A DNA stretch of 64,000 nt from Montanilutibacter psychrotolerans (GTDB lineage: Bacteria > Pseudomonadota > Gammaproteobacteria > Xanthomonadales > Xanthomonadaceae). The stretch lies in contig NZ_RIBS01000007.1 of the NCBI RefSeq assembly GCF_003719825.1, positions 110,525 to 174,524 of the forward strand, in the 5' to 3' direction. A model generated the notes under the pieces. It saw only the letters and a program-made list of their open reading frames with translations, searched no databases and was not told where the DNA came from. Positions 38,093-46,959 of this stretch are shown here, piece by piece (within the stretch, counting starts at the first letter, position 1; every line of letters starts with the position of its first letter). The translations under genes were made by a program, and so were the position numbers.

Positions 38093-38407
38093 TGTCGGAG
38101 TCGACCCGCGGCACCGCAATGACGTTCGCATGCGTATGGAAGCGACGGGTTCACAAATCCGTCACGCCGTTGGGCTGAAACGCTTGCTGCATCGCATCGT
38201 GGCGTTTCCAGCGGGATTTGGCCGCCCGGAACAAGTTGCAGCCTGAGAGGGCCTCGCGGCGTCACCTGGTCTCCATTGCCCGGTAAATGCTGCGCCTGCG
38301 CGCGGCACCAGCGCGTGAACGTGAACAGGACACCGGCGCCGCCCACCCTCCCATGGGGCGGCATCATCACGCGCAGAAATGGCCATGCCTGGGCTAGGCT
38401 GGCGCCG
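38093..38407. other. 315-bp intergenic region
   Basis: Between the divergent desaturase and GIY-YIG genes. I see no gene. A weak hairpin (GCCGCCC ... GGGCGGC, 38338-38362) and the -10-like TAGGCT of the GIY-YIG gene (38395-38400) are the only signals. Confidence 0.45.
38395..38400 (+). promoter_or_regulatory. -10-like hexamer, likely leaderless start
   Basis: TAGGCT lies 7 nt before the ATG of the GIY-YIG gene. Confidence 0.3.
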
Positions 38408-38689
38408 ATGCGACCCTGGTTCCTCTATCTGATCGAATGCCGCGACGGCAGCGTCTACACCGGCATCAGCACCGACGTGCAACGCCGCTACGACCAGCAC
38501 GTGGCTGGCAAGGGCGCCCGATACACGCGCTCGCACCCGCCGGTGCGCCTGCTCGCCCAGTTCGAATACGCCGACCGCGCCGCTGCCAGCCGCGCCGAGT
38601 ATGCGATCAAGCAGCTGACACCGGCAAAGAAGCGCGCGCTGGCCGCCCAGGGCACGGACTACGCCCCGGTTGCCCTCGCCCTTGCCTGA
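38408..38689 (+). CDS. GIY-YIG nuclease superfamily protein (UPF0213/YhbQ type)
   Basis: A 93-aa single-domain protein with the motif spaced as YLIECRDGSVYTGIS (GIY-YIG equivalent) and an Arg/His-rich helix (DVQRRYDQHVAGKGARYTRSHPP). E. coli YhbQ is a DNA repair-linked nuclease of this group. The downstream S4 gene is 47 bases away on the same strand. Confidence 0.92.
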   Translation: MRPWFLYLIECRDGSVYTGISTDVQRRYDQHVAGKGARYTRSHPPVRLLAQFEYADRAAASRAEYAIKQLTPAKKRALAAQGTDYAPVALALA

Positions 38690-38736
38690 GCCACCCGGCG
38701 CTGCGATCCTGCCCGCCCTTTCGCGCCGCCCTCGCC

Positions 38737-38958
38737 ATGCAGACCCTCGAATTCGAACTCGACCGCGATTTCGTCGAACTCAACCAGTTGCTGAAACTGG
38801 TGGGGCTGTGTGACAGCGGCGGCGCCGGCAAGGCGATCGTGGCCAGCGGCGCCGTCGCGGTCGATGGCGCGCTGGAACTGCGCAAGACCTGCAAGATCCA
38901 CGCAGGCCAGGTGGTGACGCTCGACGGCATCGAGATCCACGTCGTCGCCGTGGGCTGA
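38737..38958 (+). CDS. S4-domain RNA-binding protein (YbcJ-like)
   Basis: A 73-aa protein consisting of one S4 domain: FVELNQLLKLVGLCDSGGAGKAIVASGAVAVDGALELRKTCKIHAGQVV. It resembles E. coli YbcJ and would bind structured RNA. Length is normal for this family. Confidence 0.92.
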   Translation: MQTLEFELDRDFVELNQLLKLVGLCDSGGAGKAIVASGAVAVDGALELRKTCKIHAGQVVTLDGIEIHVVAVG

Positions 38959-38979
38959 TGGCCACCGCGCACGTCACGG

Positions 38980-39615
38980 TCAGAGCATCCGCCAGCCCTG
39001 CAGGCCAGTGATTGCCGCCGCGGCGATCAGCACCACGCCGACACCGCGGTTGACCACCAGCCCGGCCGCCGGACGCGACTGCAACCAGCCACGCGCATCG
39101 GCGGCCACCAGTGCGATCGCGCCGTACACGCCGGCCTGCGTCGCGGCGATGATCACGCCCAGGACCACCGCCTGGGGCGCGATTGCGCCGAACTCGGTGC
39201 GCAGGAACTGCGGGAATACCGCCAGCATGAACATGTAGGCCTTCGGGTTGAGCAGGTTGGTCAGCGCCGCCTGTCGGAACGTCGCCCACAGGCTGCGCGA
39301 GGCGATGTCGTCGACCGCCCCGAATCCGCCACGGCTGCGCAGCAGCGACCAGCCGATCCACGCCACGTACACCGCCCCGACCAACAGCACGGCGTTGAAC
39401 GCCGCCGGCATCACCTTCATCAGCATGCCGATGCCCAGCGCACCGGCCAGCACGTGGCATCCGCCGGCCGCCACCAGCCCGGCAACCGCGGCCAGGCCGC
39501 TACGCCGCCCACCGGTCAGCGCACTGGCCAACACGAAGGCCATGTCGAGACCGGGCAGGATCACCACCGCAAACACCAGTGCGAAGAACAACCAGAGTTG
39601 CGTCGCGTAGTCCAT
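38980..39615 (-). CDS. LysE family transporter
   Basis: A 211-aa protein with six hydrophobic segments and the LysE/RhtB signatures (FALVFAVVILPGLDMAFVLA at the start; LTNLLNPKAYMFMLAVFPQF in the middle). It exports amino acids or their derivatives; the substrate is unknown. It sits 4 bases from the preceding gene on the same strand, so the two may be one unit. Confidence 0.93.
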   Translation of the reverse strand: MDYATQLWLFFALVFAVVILPGLDMAFVLASALTGGRRSGLAAVAGLVAAGGCHVLAGALGIGMLMKVMPAAFNAVLLVGAVYVAWIGWSLLRSRGGFGAVDDIASRSLWATFRQAALTNLLNPKAYMFMLAVFPQFLRTEFGAIAPQAVVLGVIIAATQAGVYGAIALVAADARGWLQSRPAAGLVVNRGVGVVLIAAAAITGLQGWRML

Positions 39616-39619
39616 CGCC

Positions 39620-40273
39620 TCATTTCCCCGAGGGCGGCGCGCTGCGCCGGTAATCCATCACCCAGTTGGTCTCCCAGGTGGCCCCGCCATCGGCCGAGAA
39701 CGCCTGCTCCCAGCGCGCGGATTCGGCGCTGATGCCGGACCAGGTATAGCGCGTGCGGATCGGTCGACCTTCGTGCTCGTCGTCGCCCTCGAACACGCCC
39801 ACGCCGTTGTCGAACCGTCCCAATAGCGGCGCCGTCAGCACGCCCTTCCGGTACCAGTACAGGCGCCATTGCCCGGTCGTGGGATCGTGCAACTGCAGCG
39901 CCAGGCCATGGAACTCCGGCCGCCCGACGATGCGGTAGTCGTCGGCCGATCCGATGCCGCCGGGCAGCACCACGCCGTCGTGGATCGAATCGAACTCCTC
40001 CCACTGTGGTGCCCCGCCCAGCGGGTTCACCAGGCGCTTGCTGTGGGCGTACCAGCGGCCGGCGACGAAATCGAATTCGCGGGCGCCGTCGTGACGGGTC
40101 GTGGTTGGACTGCTGATCATGGCGGCGGGCGTTCCGGACGGCGTTGGGTGGGAGGCGTCCTGGGCGTGACCGGCCAGCGGCGCGGTGGCGGCGAACAGGC
40201 ACGACAGCAGGGCCGCACCCCGCCCGGCGGGTCCGGACAGGTGGCGACGATTCGGCGATTGGACTCGGTGCAT
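39620..40273 (-). CDS. exported DUF1579-like protein
   Basis: A 217-aa protein with a signal peptide (cleavage near GHAQD) and a calycin-like beta-rich domain: REFDFVAGRWYAHSKRLVNP, GLALQLHDPTTGQWRLYW, FEQAFSADGGATWETNW-like end. It resembles DUF1579 lipid-binding-like proteins. The function is unknown. It ends 4 bases before lysE-like and is divergent from the WYL regulator. Confidence 0.78.
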   Translation of the reverse strand: MHRVQSPNRRHLSGPAGRGAALLSCLFAATAPLAGHAQDASHPTPSGTPAAMISSPTTTRHDGAREFDFVAGRWYAHSKRLVNPLGGAPQWEEFDSIHDGVVLPGGIGSADDYRIVGRPEFHGLALQLHDPTTGQWRLYWYRKGVLTAPLLGRFDNGVGVFEGDDEHEGRPIRTRYTWSGISAESARWEQAFSADGGATWETNWVMDYRRSAPPSGK

Positions 40274-40354
40274 AGCGCTATCCCGGGATGGCGGAGGGTG
40301 GTGGATGGCGCCAGCCTCGCGATCAATCAGGTCAAAATTCGCCCTGTATCGGCC

Positions 40355-40360
40355 TACACT
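40355..40360 (+). promoter_or_regulatory. -10-like hexamer, likely leaderless start
   Basis: TACACT followed by 6 nt and the ATG of the WYL regulator. Confidence 0.4.
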
Positions 40361-40366
40361 GGCCGC

Positions 40367-41317
40367 ATGTACCACCCCACCACGCGCGTACTGGCCGTGC
40401 TTGAGCTGCTGCAGGCGCACGGCCGCCTGTCGGGCACCGAGCTCGCGCAGAGGCTCGGCGTCGACAACCGGACGCTGCGCCGCTACATCGCGCGACTGGA
40501 AGACATCGGCATTCCGATCACCACCGAGCGCGGCCGCTACGGCGGCTACGCGCTGGTGGCCGGCTTCAAGCTGCCACCGATGATGTTCAGCGACGACGAG
40601 GCGCTGGCCCTGGCGTTGGGCCTGATGGCCGCGCGCAGCCTTGGCCTGGCCGAGGCGCAATCGGCCGTCGCCAGCGCGCTGTCCAAGCTGGAACGCGTGA
40701 TGCCCGCGTCGCTGCGCAGGCGCGTGCGCGCAGTGGACGAAACGGTGACGCTGGATCTTTCACGTGCCGCGCCCGCCAACGACAACGCCACCCTCGTCGC
40801 GCTCAGTGCGGCCGCCCGCGCCAGGCAACGCGTGCGCCTGCGATACCGCTCGGCCCTGCAGGAAGACAGCGAACGTGCGTTCGACACCTGGGGCCTGGCC
40901 TACCGCGGCGGACGCTGGTACGCGGTCGGCCATTGCCACCTGCGCGGCGGGCTGCGTTCGTTCCGTCTCGACCGCGTGCTGGCCGTGCAGGAGCTGCCGG
41001 AAAGCTACGCACGGCCCGACGACTTCGATGCCCTCGCCCACGTCGCCTCCTCGATGGCGACCTTGCCGCGTGCGCACGCGATCCAGGTGCTGCTGCTCAC
41101 CGATCTGGCCACGGCGCGCGCGGCGTTGTTTGCCGGTGTCGGATTGTTCGAGCAGACCGGCGATGGCGTGGTGCTGCACGCCCAGGTCGACGACCTGGAC
41201 TGGTTTGCGCGCGAATTGATGCGCCTGTCCATCGGCTTTCGCATACGCGAGCCAGCCGCCTTGCGCGATGCATTGGCAAACCAGGCCCGCCGCGTCCTCG
41301 AACAGTTGCAGACCTAG
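40367..41317 (+). CDS. YafY-type WYL-domain transcriptional regulator
   Basis: A 316-aa regulator with an N-terminal HTH (RLSGTELAQRLGVDNRTLRRYIARLEDIGIPI) and a WYL domain (about residues 140-220; VRLRYRSA, WGLAYRGGRWYAVGHCHLRGGLRSFRLDRV) plus a WCX-like C-terminal extension. WYL domains bind nucleotides or single-stranded DNA and are common in stress regulators. It is divergent from the DUF1579-like gene. Confidence 0.93.
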   Translation: MYHPTTRVLAVLELLQAHGRLSGTELAQRLGVDNRTLRRYIARLEDIGIPITTERGRYGGYALVAGFKLPPMMFSDDEALALALGLMAARSLGLAEAQSAVASALSKLERVMPASLRRRVRAVDETVTLDLSRAAPANDNATLVALSAAARARQRVRLRYRSALQEDSERAFDTWGLAYRGGRWYAVGHCHLRGGLRSFRLDRVLAVQELPESYARPDDFDALAHVASSMATLPRAHAIQVLLLTDLATARAALFAGVGLFEQTGDGVVLHAQVDDLDWFARELMRLSIGFRIREPAALRDALANQARRVLEQLQT

Positions 41318-41345
41318 GTGGCGATGCGCGCCGTCGCGCGCGAGG

Positions 41346-42872
41346 TCACGGCGCAGACCGTCCCAACGCCACGCCACGCGCGCCTTCCGCGTGAAGGCCA
41401 CCGCCCCGGTAGACCCAGCGCTCGAAGAAGGCGGAGAGGTCGCGACCGCTCGACGCCTCCATCGCCTGCTGGAAATCGCGGGTGACCACCGAACCGCCCT
41501 GGTGCTTGCGGGTGTAGTCGCCGATGCCTTTCCAGAACGCCGCCTCGCCCAGCTCCGTGCGCAGCAGGTGCAGCACGTACGCGCCCTTGGTGTAGACCAC
41601 CGCGCGATCGTCGCCGGTGGGCGCACTCCAGTCCGCAAACACCAGCGCGCGATCGCGCCCGTCGGCATCGAGCTTCTCCACGCGTGCACGCCAGCGTGCC
41701 ACGGCTTCCTCGTACGCCCGGTCGCCAAAGCGCTGCTGCATCCAGGTCGCGGCAAGGAACGTGGCGAAACCTTCGTTGAGCCAGAAGTGCGTCCAGTCCC
41801 GACAGGTAACCAGATTGCCCCACCACTGGTGTGCCGCCTCGTGTGCGATCAAGGTTTGCCGCTCCTGGGCGGCCAGCACCTCCCGGCCGTAGGCGTCCGA
41901 CACCAGCGACAGTCCGGCCAGTTCCTGCCCGATCGTCTCGGCGACCAACCCCTGGCTGTACTCTGTGCCGGGATAGGCCACCCCCGCACGCCGCGCGAAA
42001 TAGGCCAGCATGCCCGCGCTGTCGGCAAACACGCCGCGCAGTTCCTCGTCGCTCCAGCCGTCGCCGACGTAGCGCAGCAGTGGCCGCGGTGCCGCGTCCG
42101 CTTCCGGCACACCCGCGTGCGGTGACAACACCTCGTTGAAGCGCCCGGCGGCAAAGCCATAGGTGTACGACGGCATTGGCGTTTCAAGGCGCCACCGCCA
42201 GGTGCGTTGTCCTGCACTCCGTGCCTCGCCCGCGGACGAGTCGCGCAGGCTGCCGTTGCCGATCGCGTGCAGATCCGCCGGCAGCTCCACCGCCAGGTCC
42301 AGCGTTGCGCGTTCGTCGGGCGCGTCCACCACCGGCAGCCATTGGCTGGTCGAGAAGATCGTGTACACCTGGCCGCGCTGTGGGTGGAACTGCATGCCGA
42401 ATCGCGGCGCGCCGTGGTAGTGCAGTTCGAGCCGGAACACCTCGCCGCGTGTCACCGGCTCGGGCAGGCGCACGATCACCCGGCGATCAATCTGTTCGAA
42501 CCGAAGGGGCTTGCCCTCCAGGTCGATCGCATCGATGACCAGGCCATCGCGATCCAGTTCGATGGCGTCCAGTGCTTCCCGGCTGGCCCGCACCTGCAGT
42601 TGCACGCGGCCGTCCACGGTGCCGGCGGCAATGTCGGGCCGCACGCGGGCGTCGTAGTGCAGCACGTCGAAGCCGCGCGTCTCGGCATCCCCGGCACACG
42701 CGATACCCGCCGGCCCGGCGAGCAACAGCGCCGTCACCACGGCAGTCGAGCAGGCCCGCAGGCGGCGGTCGCCGTCACGGCGCGCTCGCAACGGCGCGCC
42801 GTTCGCATGAGGGCTTCGCATCGCGGTCGTCGCGTTTTTCATCGCACGGGCGGCCTTGGGCATTCCATCCAA
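41346..42872 (-). CDS. M1-family metallopeptidase (aminopeptidase N-like)
   Basis: A 508-aa exported peptidase with an N-terminal Sec-type signal (ALLLAGPAGIACAG). Zinc site: HEAAHQWWGN followed by NEGFATFLA. It lacks the GxMEN exopeptidase motif of canonical M1 aminopeptidases: that place reads QELAGLSLV. The C-terminal helical domain is short, so it is smaller than the usual 850-880-aa enzymes and closer to the ~550-aa members. It could prefer small peptides or have other specificity. Signal-peptide ATGs at 42872, 42842 and 42818 are all possible starts. Confidence 0.9.
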   Translation of the reverse strand: MDGMPKAARAMKNATTAMRSPHANGAPLRARRDGDRRLRACSTAVVTALLLAGPAGIACAGDAETRGFDVLHYDARVRPDIAAGTVDGRVQLQVRASREALDAIELDRDGLVIDAIDLEGKPLRFEQIDRRVIVRLPEPVTRGEVFRLELHYHGAPRFGMQFHPQRGQVYTIFSTSQWLPVVDAPDERATLDLAVELPADLHAIGNGSLRDSSAGEARSAGQRTWRWRLETPMPSYTYGFAAGRFNEVLSPHAGVPEADAAPRPLLRYVGDGWSDEELRGVFADSAGMLAYFARRAGVAYPGTEYSQGLVAETIGQELAGLSLVSDAYGREVLAAQERQTLIAHEAAHQWWGNLVTCRDWTHFWLNEGFATFLAATWMQQRFGDRAYEEAVARWRARVEKLDADGRDRALVFADWSAPTGDDRAVVYTKGAYVLHLLRTELGEAAFWKGIGDYTRKHQGGSVVTRDFQQAMEASSGRDLSAFFERWVYRGGGLHAEGARGVALGRSAP

Positions 42873-43074
42873 CCTTGTTGTTCAGCCGAATCGCGGACGA
42901 GCATACGCGTGGCGCGGTTGCTTCCCGTTCGGGCTGACGGGGCAATGGCCCGACGGCGCGACAGTGCGAAACGCAGCGCGTTGCGGCACACATCGACGCT
43001 CCCGAGGGCTGATAGCATCGAGGGCCAGCGCGGTCGCGTGCTAACACGCCCTAGACACTCGCCAAGGAGGCCGT

Positions 43075-43434
43075 ATGAGTTACGTCGATGGTTTTGTGGT
43101 GCCGGTTCCCACCGAGCAACTCGCGGCCTATCGCCGCATGTCGCGCAAGGCGGGCAAGGTCTGGCGCGAGCACGGCGCGCTCGAGTATCGGGAGTGCGTC
43201 GCAGACGACGTCAAGCCCGGCAAGCACACCTCGTTCCCGCAGAGCGTCAAGCTCAAGGCCGGCGAGACGGTGGTCTTTTCGTGGATCGCCTACAAGTCGC
43301 GCGCACATCGTGACAGCGTCAACAAGAAGGCCATGGCCGACCCCAGGGTGGCCGCCATGATGGACCCCAAGGCCATGCCGTTCGACGCCAAGCGCATGAT
43401 CTGGGGCGGCTTCAAGGTCTTCGTCGACGTCTGA
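43075..43434 (+). CDS. DUF1428 family protein (YbaA-like)
   Basis: A 119-aa dimeric alpha/beta-barrel-like protein: MSYVDGFVVPVP and FDAKRMIWGGFKVFVDV match the family ends. The ribosome binding site is strong (AAGGAGGCC). Function unknown; E. coli YbaA is the known relative. Confidence 0.93.
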   Translation: MSYVDGFVVPVPTEQLAAYRRMSRKAGKVWREHGALEYRECVADDVKPGKHTSFPQSVKLKAGETVVFSWIAYKSRAHRDSVNKKAMADPRVAAMMDPKAMPFDAKRMIWGGFKVFVDV

Positions 43435-43530
43435 GCGGCCGCGGCGCCGCAACACGCCCTCGCCGGTGACCATGTGCCGCCGGCGCGGGCCAGCGTGCGC
43501 TGACGTGCCGTGGCTGCGGGCGCTGCCCGG

Positions 43531-43827
43531 TCAGCCGAACCCGCCTTCGCCGCGATCGAAGTAACCGATCACGGTGCCAATCAGCAGGCCCCACACGGTC
43601 CAGGGCAGCACGACCAGGCTGGCGTACTGACCGTTCGCCAGCATCAACACGTCCGGCACCAACAACGGCACCGCGGAGATCGTGGCGATCGGCACCGACA
43701 GCCAGCCCCAGCCGGCGTCGGTCTGCTCCAGGCCGATCAGGAACCCCTTGAGCAGCGTGGCCAACAGGGCCGTGAACAACCCCGCAAGCAATGCGTTGAC
43801 GAAGCGGTATCTCGTGGGACCGGGCAT
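43531..43827 (-). CDS. small integral membrane protein
   Basis: A 98-aa protein with three hydrophobic helices (about residues 12-32, 43-62 and 71-92) and a short charged C-terminus (FDRGEGGFG). No family recognised. Confidence 0.75.
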   Translation of the reverse strand: MPGPTRYRFVNALLAGLFTALLATLLKGFLIGLEQTDAGWGWLSVPIATISAVPLLVPDVLMLANGQYASLVVLPWTVWGLLIGTVIGYFDRGEGGFG

Positions 43828-43903
43828 GACGGGCCTACATCACAAGTGAAAGACACGACAGCACGACCGCAGCGTCGACGGCGCGCAGCGGGGATCGACC
43901 CGG

Positions 43904-44893
43904 TCATTCACCGTTGGGCAGCAGCACGATCTTGCCCGACCGCTCGCCCATCGATGCCGCGGCGACGGCCTCGCGGATCTGGTCGATGCCGTAGGTCGCC
44001 TGAATCTGCGCGTGCAGCCTGTCCGTTGCGATCAGCGTGACCAGTTCGCCGAACAACGCTGCGCGTGTCTGCGGCGAAGCGGTCTTGAACCATTGCGCCA
44101 ACCAGAAGCCGCGCAGGCTGATGCCTCGAAAGATCAGCGACGCCGGCGACACCGTGCACGGCTCGCCGCTCATCGCACCGTAAGTGACGATCGTGCCGCC
44201 CGGCGACAGCGCCTGCGCCAGGCGTTCGGTAGCCGGACCGCCAACCGCATCGATGCCCAACGCGATCGTCGCGCCGTCGGTGATCTCGCGCACGCGCGCG
44301 GCCAGGTCGTCACCGTCGACCAGCGTCAGGTCACCGCCGAACGCCAGCACCGACGCCAACGCGGATTGGCGCCTCACCACATTGACCGTGTGCAGCCCGC
44401 GCGCCTTGGCCAACTGCACCAGGTAGCCGCCCACAGCGGAGTTCGCCGCGTTCTGGATCACCCAGGCACCGGGCTCGAGATCGACGAACTCCGACAGCAG
44501 CAGGCGAGCCGTCGGCGGGTTCACGGTGAGCATCGACAACTGCTTCGGGTCGGCGCCATCGGGCAGCGGCATCAGGGCCCTGGCGTCGGCGACGAGGTGC
44601 GTCGCCCAGGTTCCCGAGCCGATCGGCAGCAGCACCGTCTGCCCCACCGCCAGGTCCGCGACATCGCGCCCGACCTGCGCCACGCGACCGACGCCTTCGT
44701 TACCGCCCACTGCCGGTAGCGGCGGCAGGATGCCGTAATCGCCCGTCAGGGTAAGCAGGTCGGACGGGTTGATCGGTGCGGCCAGCACTTCGACCAGCAC
44801 TTGCCCCGCCGCCAACGGCGGCGCCTCGAACGGCACGGCCTCGATGAGTTCCTGCGGCACCGGACCGCGGCGTCCGTAACGGGCCTGCTTCAT
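43904..44893 (-). CDS. MECR-like zinc-independent MDR oxidoreductase
   Basis: A 329-aa member of the medium-chain reductase family: an N-terminal GroES-like domain (MKQARYGRRG, VLVEVLAAPINPSDLLTL, NEGVGRV) and a Rossmann domain (AVGGYLVQLAKARG). No catalytic or structural zinc Cys set is present. LTVNPPTARLLL resembles the NPPTA signature of 2-enoyl thioester reductases, so it may reduce enoyl-CoA or quinone-like substrates with NADPH. The ribosome binding site AGGAG precedes the ATG. Confidence 0.9.
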   Translation of the reverse strand: MKQARYGRRGPVPQELIEAVPFEAPPLAAGQVLVEVLAAPINPSDLLTLTGDYGILPPLPAVGGNEGVGRVAQVGRDVADLAVGQTVLLPIGSGTWATHLVADARALMPLPDGADPKQLSMLTVNPPTARLLLSEFVDLEPGAWVIQNAANSAVGGYLVQLAKARGLHTVNVVRRQSALASVLAFGGDLTLVDGDDLAARVREITDGATIALGIDAVGGPATERLAQALSPGGTIVTYGAMSGEPCTVSPASLIFRGISLRGFWLAQWFKTASPQTRAALFGELVTLIATDRLHAQIQATYGIDQIREAVAAASMGERSGKIVLLPNGE

Positions 44894-45071
44894 CGATGCG
44901 CTCCTGGGTCGGACGGATGGGACGTGCCTGGGCACGTGCCGATGGTGCGCGTACACGCCGTTTCGCGCCAGCTGCCGGTCGGCCAGCCCCCCAGATCGAC
45001 CGTCAGAGCGTCCAGACACTCGCTAGTGGCCACCACAACCAGGGCGTCTCGCGCGACCGACGTAGCCGATG

Positions 45072-45092
45072 AACCCGTCGGACCGGCGGGTT
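45072..45092 (-). terminator. hairpin terminator
   Basis: AACCCGTCGG / CCGGCGGGTT (one G-T pair), downstream of the cupin gene on the minus strand. Confidence 0.45.
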
Positions 45093-45107
45093 TCGCCGTG
45101 GTGAGTG

Positions 45108-45557
45108 CTACGCCGTCGTCGCGGTGGCGGCGACGGTGACATCGCCGGCCGGATGCTGCGCATACCACTGCGCGATCGCCGGCATGTGCGATTCGAACGT
45201 ACCGGGCACGAACAGGTTGAGCACACCGGCGCGGACACTGCCGCGGTTCTCGAAATCGTGGATGACACCGCCGGGCACGAGAATGAAAGCGCCCTTGCTG
45301 GCATGCGTCCACACGTCGCCGACCAGCACGCTCATGGTGCCTTCGATGACATAGAAGATGTCATCTTCCGGGTGCGAATGCGGACCCGGGCCCTGCGTGT
45401 TGGGCTCCAGCCACCATTCCGAAATCGAATAGCCCGATGCGGTCTCGTCGCCATCGGCCTTGAAGATCGCCTGGATGCGGCCCATCGGGTACGACCGCCC
45501 CTCGCCGGGGGCCAGGACCACCGCCTCGCGCGGAGTGGTTGATTCGTTTGCGCTCAT
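45108..45557 (-). CDS. cupin-domain protein
   Basis: A 149-aa protein. Cupin motif 1 is GPGPHSHPEDDIFYVIEGTMSV; motif 2 is GAFILVPGGVIHDFENR. The start at 45557 has GGAG in front. It probably binds one metal ion; function unknown (possibly a dioxygenase-like or regulatory protein). Confidence 0.9.
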   Translation of the reverse strand: MSANESTTPREAVVLAPGEGRSYPMGRIQAIFKADGDETASGYSISEWWLEPNTQGPGPHSHPEDDIFYVIEGTMSVLVGDVWTHASKGAFILVPGGVIHDFENRGSVRAGVLNLFVPGTFESHMPAIAQWYAQHPAGDVTVAATATTA

Positions 45558-45679
45558 GGCGTTCTCCAGGCGCGAAGCATCCCGGCTCCGCATCACCTGC
45601 ACACGCTACACGTTGCGCTGGCCGTCGCGTTGACGATTCGAATGCAGAACGATCGCCGGTACGTGCCGGCCCGGAAAAA

Positions 45680-45706
45680 GTCACGGCCAGCGAGGCTGGC
45701 CGTGAC
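45680..45706 (-). terminator. hairpin terminator
   Basis: GTCACGGCCAGC-GAG-GCTGGCCGTGAC; on the minus strand the stem is followed by CTTTTTCC, so it is a proper rho-independent terminator for the beta-helix gene. Confidence 0.85.
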
Positions 45707-45730
45707 GGGTGGTAGCGGAGCGAAGCGAAA

Positions 45731-46687
45731 TCAGCGCGTCGTCAACGGCCCGGTGGGGTTGCCGTCGGTGACGTTGTCGGTGACTTCGTTGTTGCCGAAC
45801 GAGAGGATCTTGCCGGAGTTCACCGCGCGCAGGCCGTTCTCGTTGTTGGTGACGAAATTGCCCGAGATGCGCAGCGTTGCGTTCGCGCCGTCCGCCTGGA
45901 GGCCGGCACCGACGGACGCGCCCGCGCCGTTGTTGGCGATCTGGCAGTCTTCCACCGAGATATCCGAGAAGTCCGACGCAGCGACCGAAGCCACGCCGAA
46001 ATTGGAGTTGCCCGATGCCACGCTGTCGCTGATCGTCACGATGGCGCGGGTGTTGACGCGCAGGCCAAAGCCGTTGTCGTTGAGACGGCTGCTGTCGATC
46101 GACACGGTGGCGATACCCGTGCCCGTCGGGGCAATGAGAATGCCGCCGGTGCCGGAGGCCGCGCTGACGTTGTTGTGCACGTCGCTGTTGGTCACGAACA
46201 GCTGGCTGTTCCCACTGGGTGTGAAGTCGATACCGCGGTTGGTGAAGCCCATGATCTCGACGTTTTCGACATGCAGGCTGCCACCGGCGAGGAAGCGGAT
46301 GCCGTTGATGCCGGTCTTGGCGCCATCGATCATCAGGTTGCGGATTACCACCACGTCGGTGGCGCCGGCGTTGACGGTAATGCCGTTGGTGCCCGCGGCC
46401 AGGATACCGCCGCCTGCCACGCCACCGCCCGAGATGGTGATCGACTTGGTGATCGTCACGGCACCAAAGCCACCCGGATCAAGCGTGTTGATGACACCGC
46501 CGGCAGCGGTCTTGGAGATGGCGCCGGCAAAGGTCTTGCAAGGTGCCGTGCGACTGCACGGATTGACGTCGTCACCGACACCCGAGACCCAGGTGCGGGT
46601 GGCCTGTGCGAAGGCGCCGACGTTGAAGGCGAGCAGCACGAGACCGGCCAGGATCAGCGCGATCGACTTGGTGGTGTTGCGAGTCAT
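45731..46687 (-). CDS. exported right-handed beta-helix protein
   Basis: A 318-aa protein with a Sec signal peptide (LILAGLVLLAFNVGAFA). The mature part begins TRTWVSGVGDDVNPCSRTAPCKTFAGAI, typical of secreted pectate-lyase-like proteins, and then consists of many ~20-24-residue coils rich in G, N, V and I (about residues 80-305). Such proteins are usually surface or extracellular polysaccharide-associated. No catalytic residues are evident. A strong terminator follows. Confidence 0.85.
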   Translation of the reverse strand: MTRNTTKSIALILAGLVLLAFNVGAFAQATRTWVSGVGDDVNPCSRTAPCKTFAGAISKTAAGGVINTLDPGGFGAVTITKSITISGGGVAGGGILAAGTNGITVNAGATDVVVIRNLMIDGAKTGINGIRFLAGGSLHVENVEIMGFTNRGIDFTPSGNSQLFVTNSDVHNNVSAASGTGGILIAPTGTGIATVSIDSSRLNDNGFGLRVNTRAIVTISDSVASGNSNFGVASVAASDFSDISVEDCQIANNGAGASVGAGLQADGANATLRISGNFVTNNENGLRAVNSGKILSFGNNEVTDNVTDGNPTGPLTTR

Positions 46688-46959
46688 GAGTATTTCCCCC
46701 TATTGGTGTTGCGAGTGTTCTGTTGACCGAGAACCGGCCATGCAGCCCCGCGACAGTATCCAGAGATTCACAGCCGTTCCCAGCGTACGTAGTCCGGCGC
46801 CTCGCCCGGCCAGCCTCGCCTGCGTGCGTCAGAACTCCGCCCCACGAACTTCAAACAGCCCCCGCACCCCCGCGAACCACCCACATCGGCCCCGTTTGCG
46901 CACCTTACGCCTCCCGGTTCCTGGCGGTCTTCACGCGGGCCGTACGACGCCCCGGGGCG
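46688..46959. other. 272-bp intergenic region
   Basis: It separates the beta-helix gene from the BNR-like gene, both on the minus strand. It should contain the beta-helix gene promoter; no other feature was seen. Confidence 0.4.

Noticed and set aside
45072..45092. Hairpin after the cupin gene as a regulatory riboswitch
   Set aside because: It lies after the stop codon and has a simple stem, so a terminator is enough to explain it.
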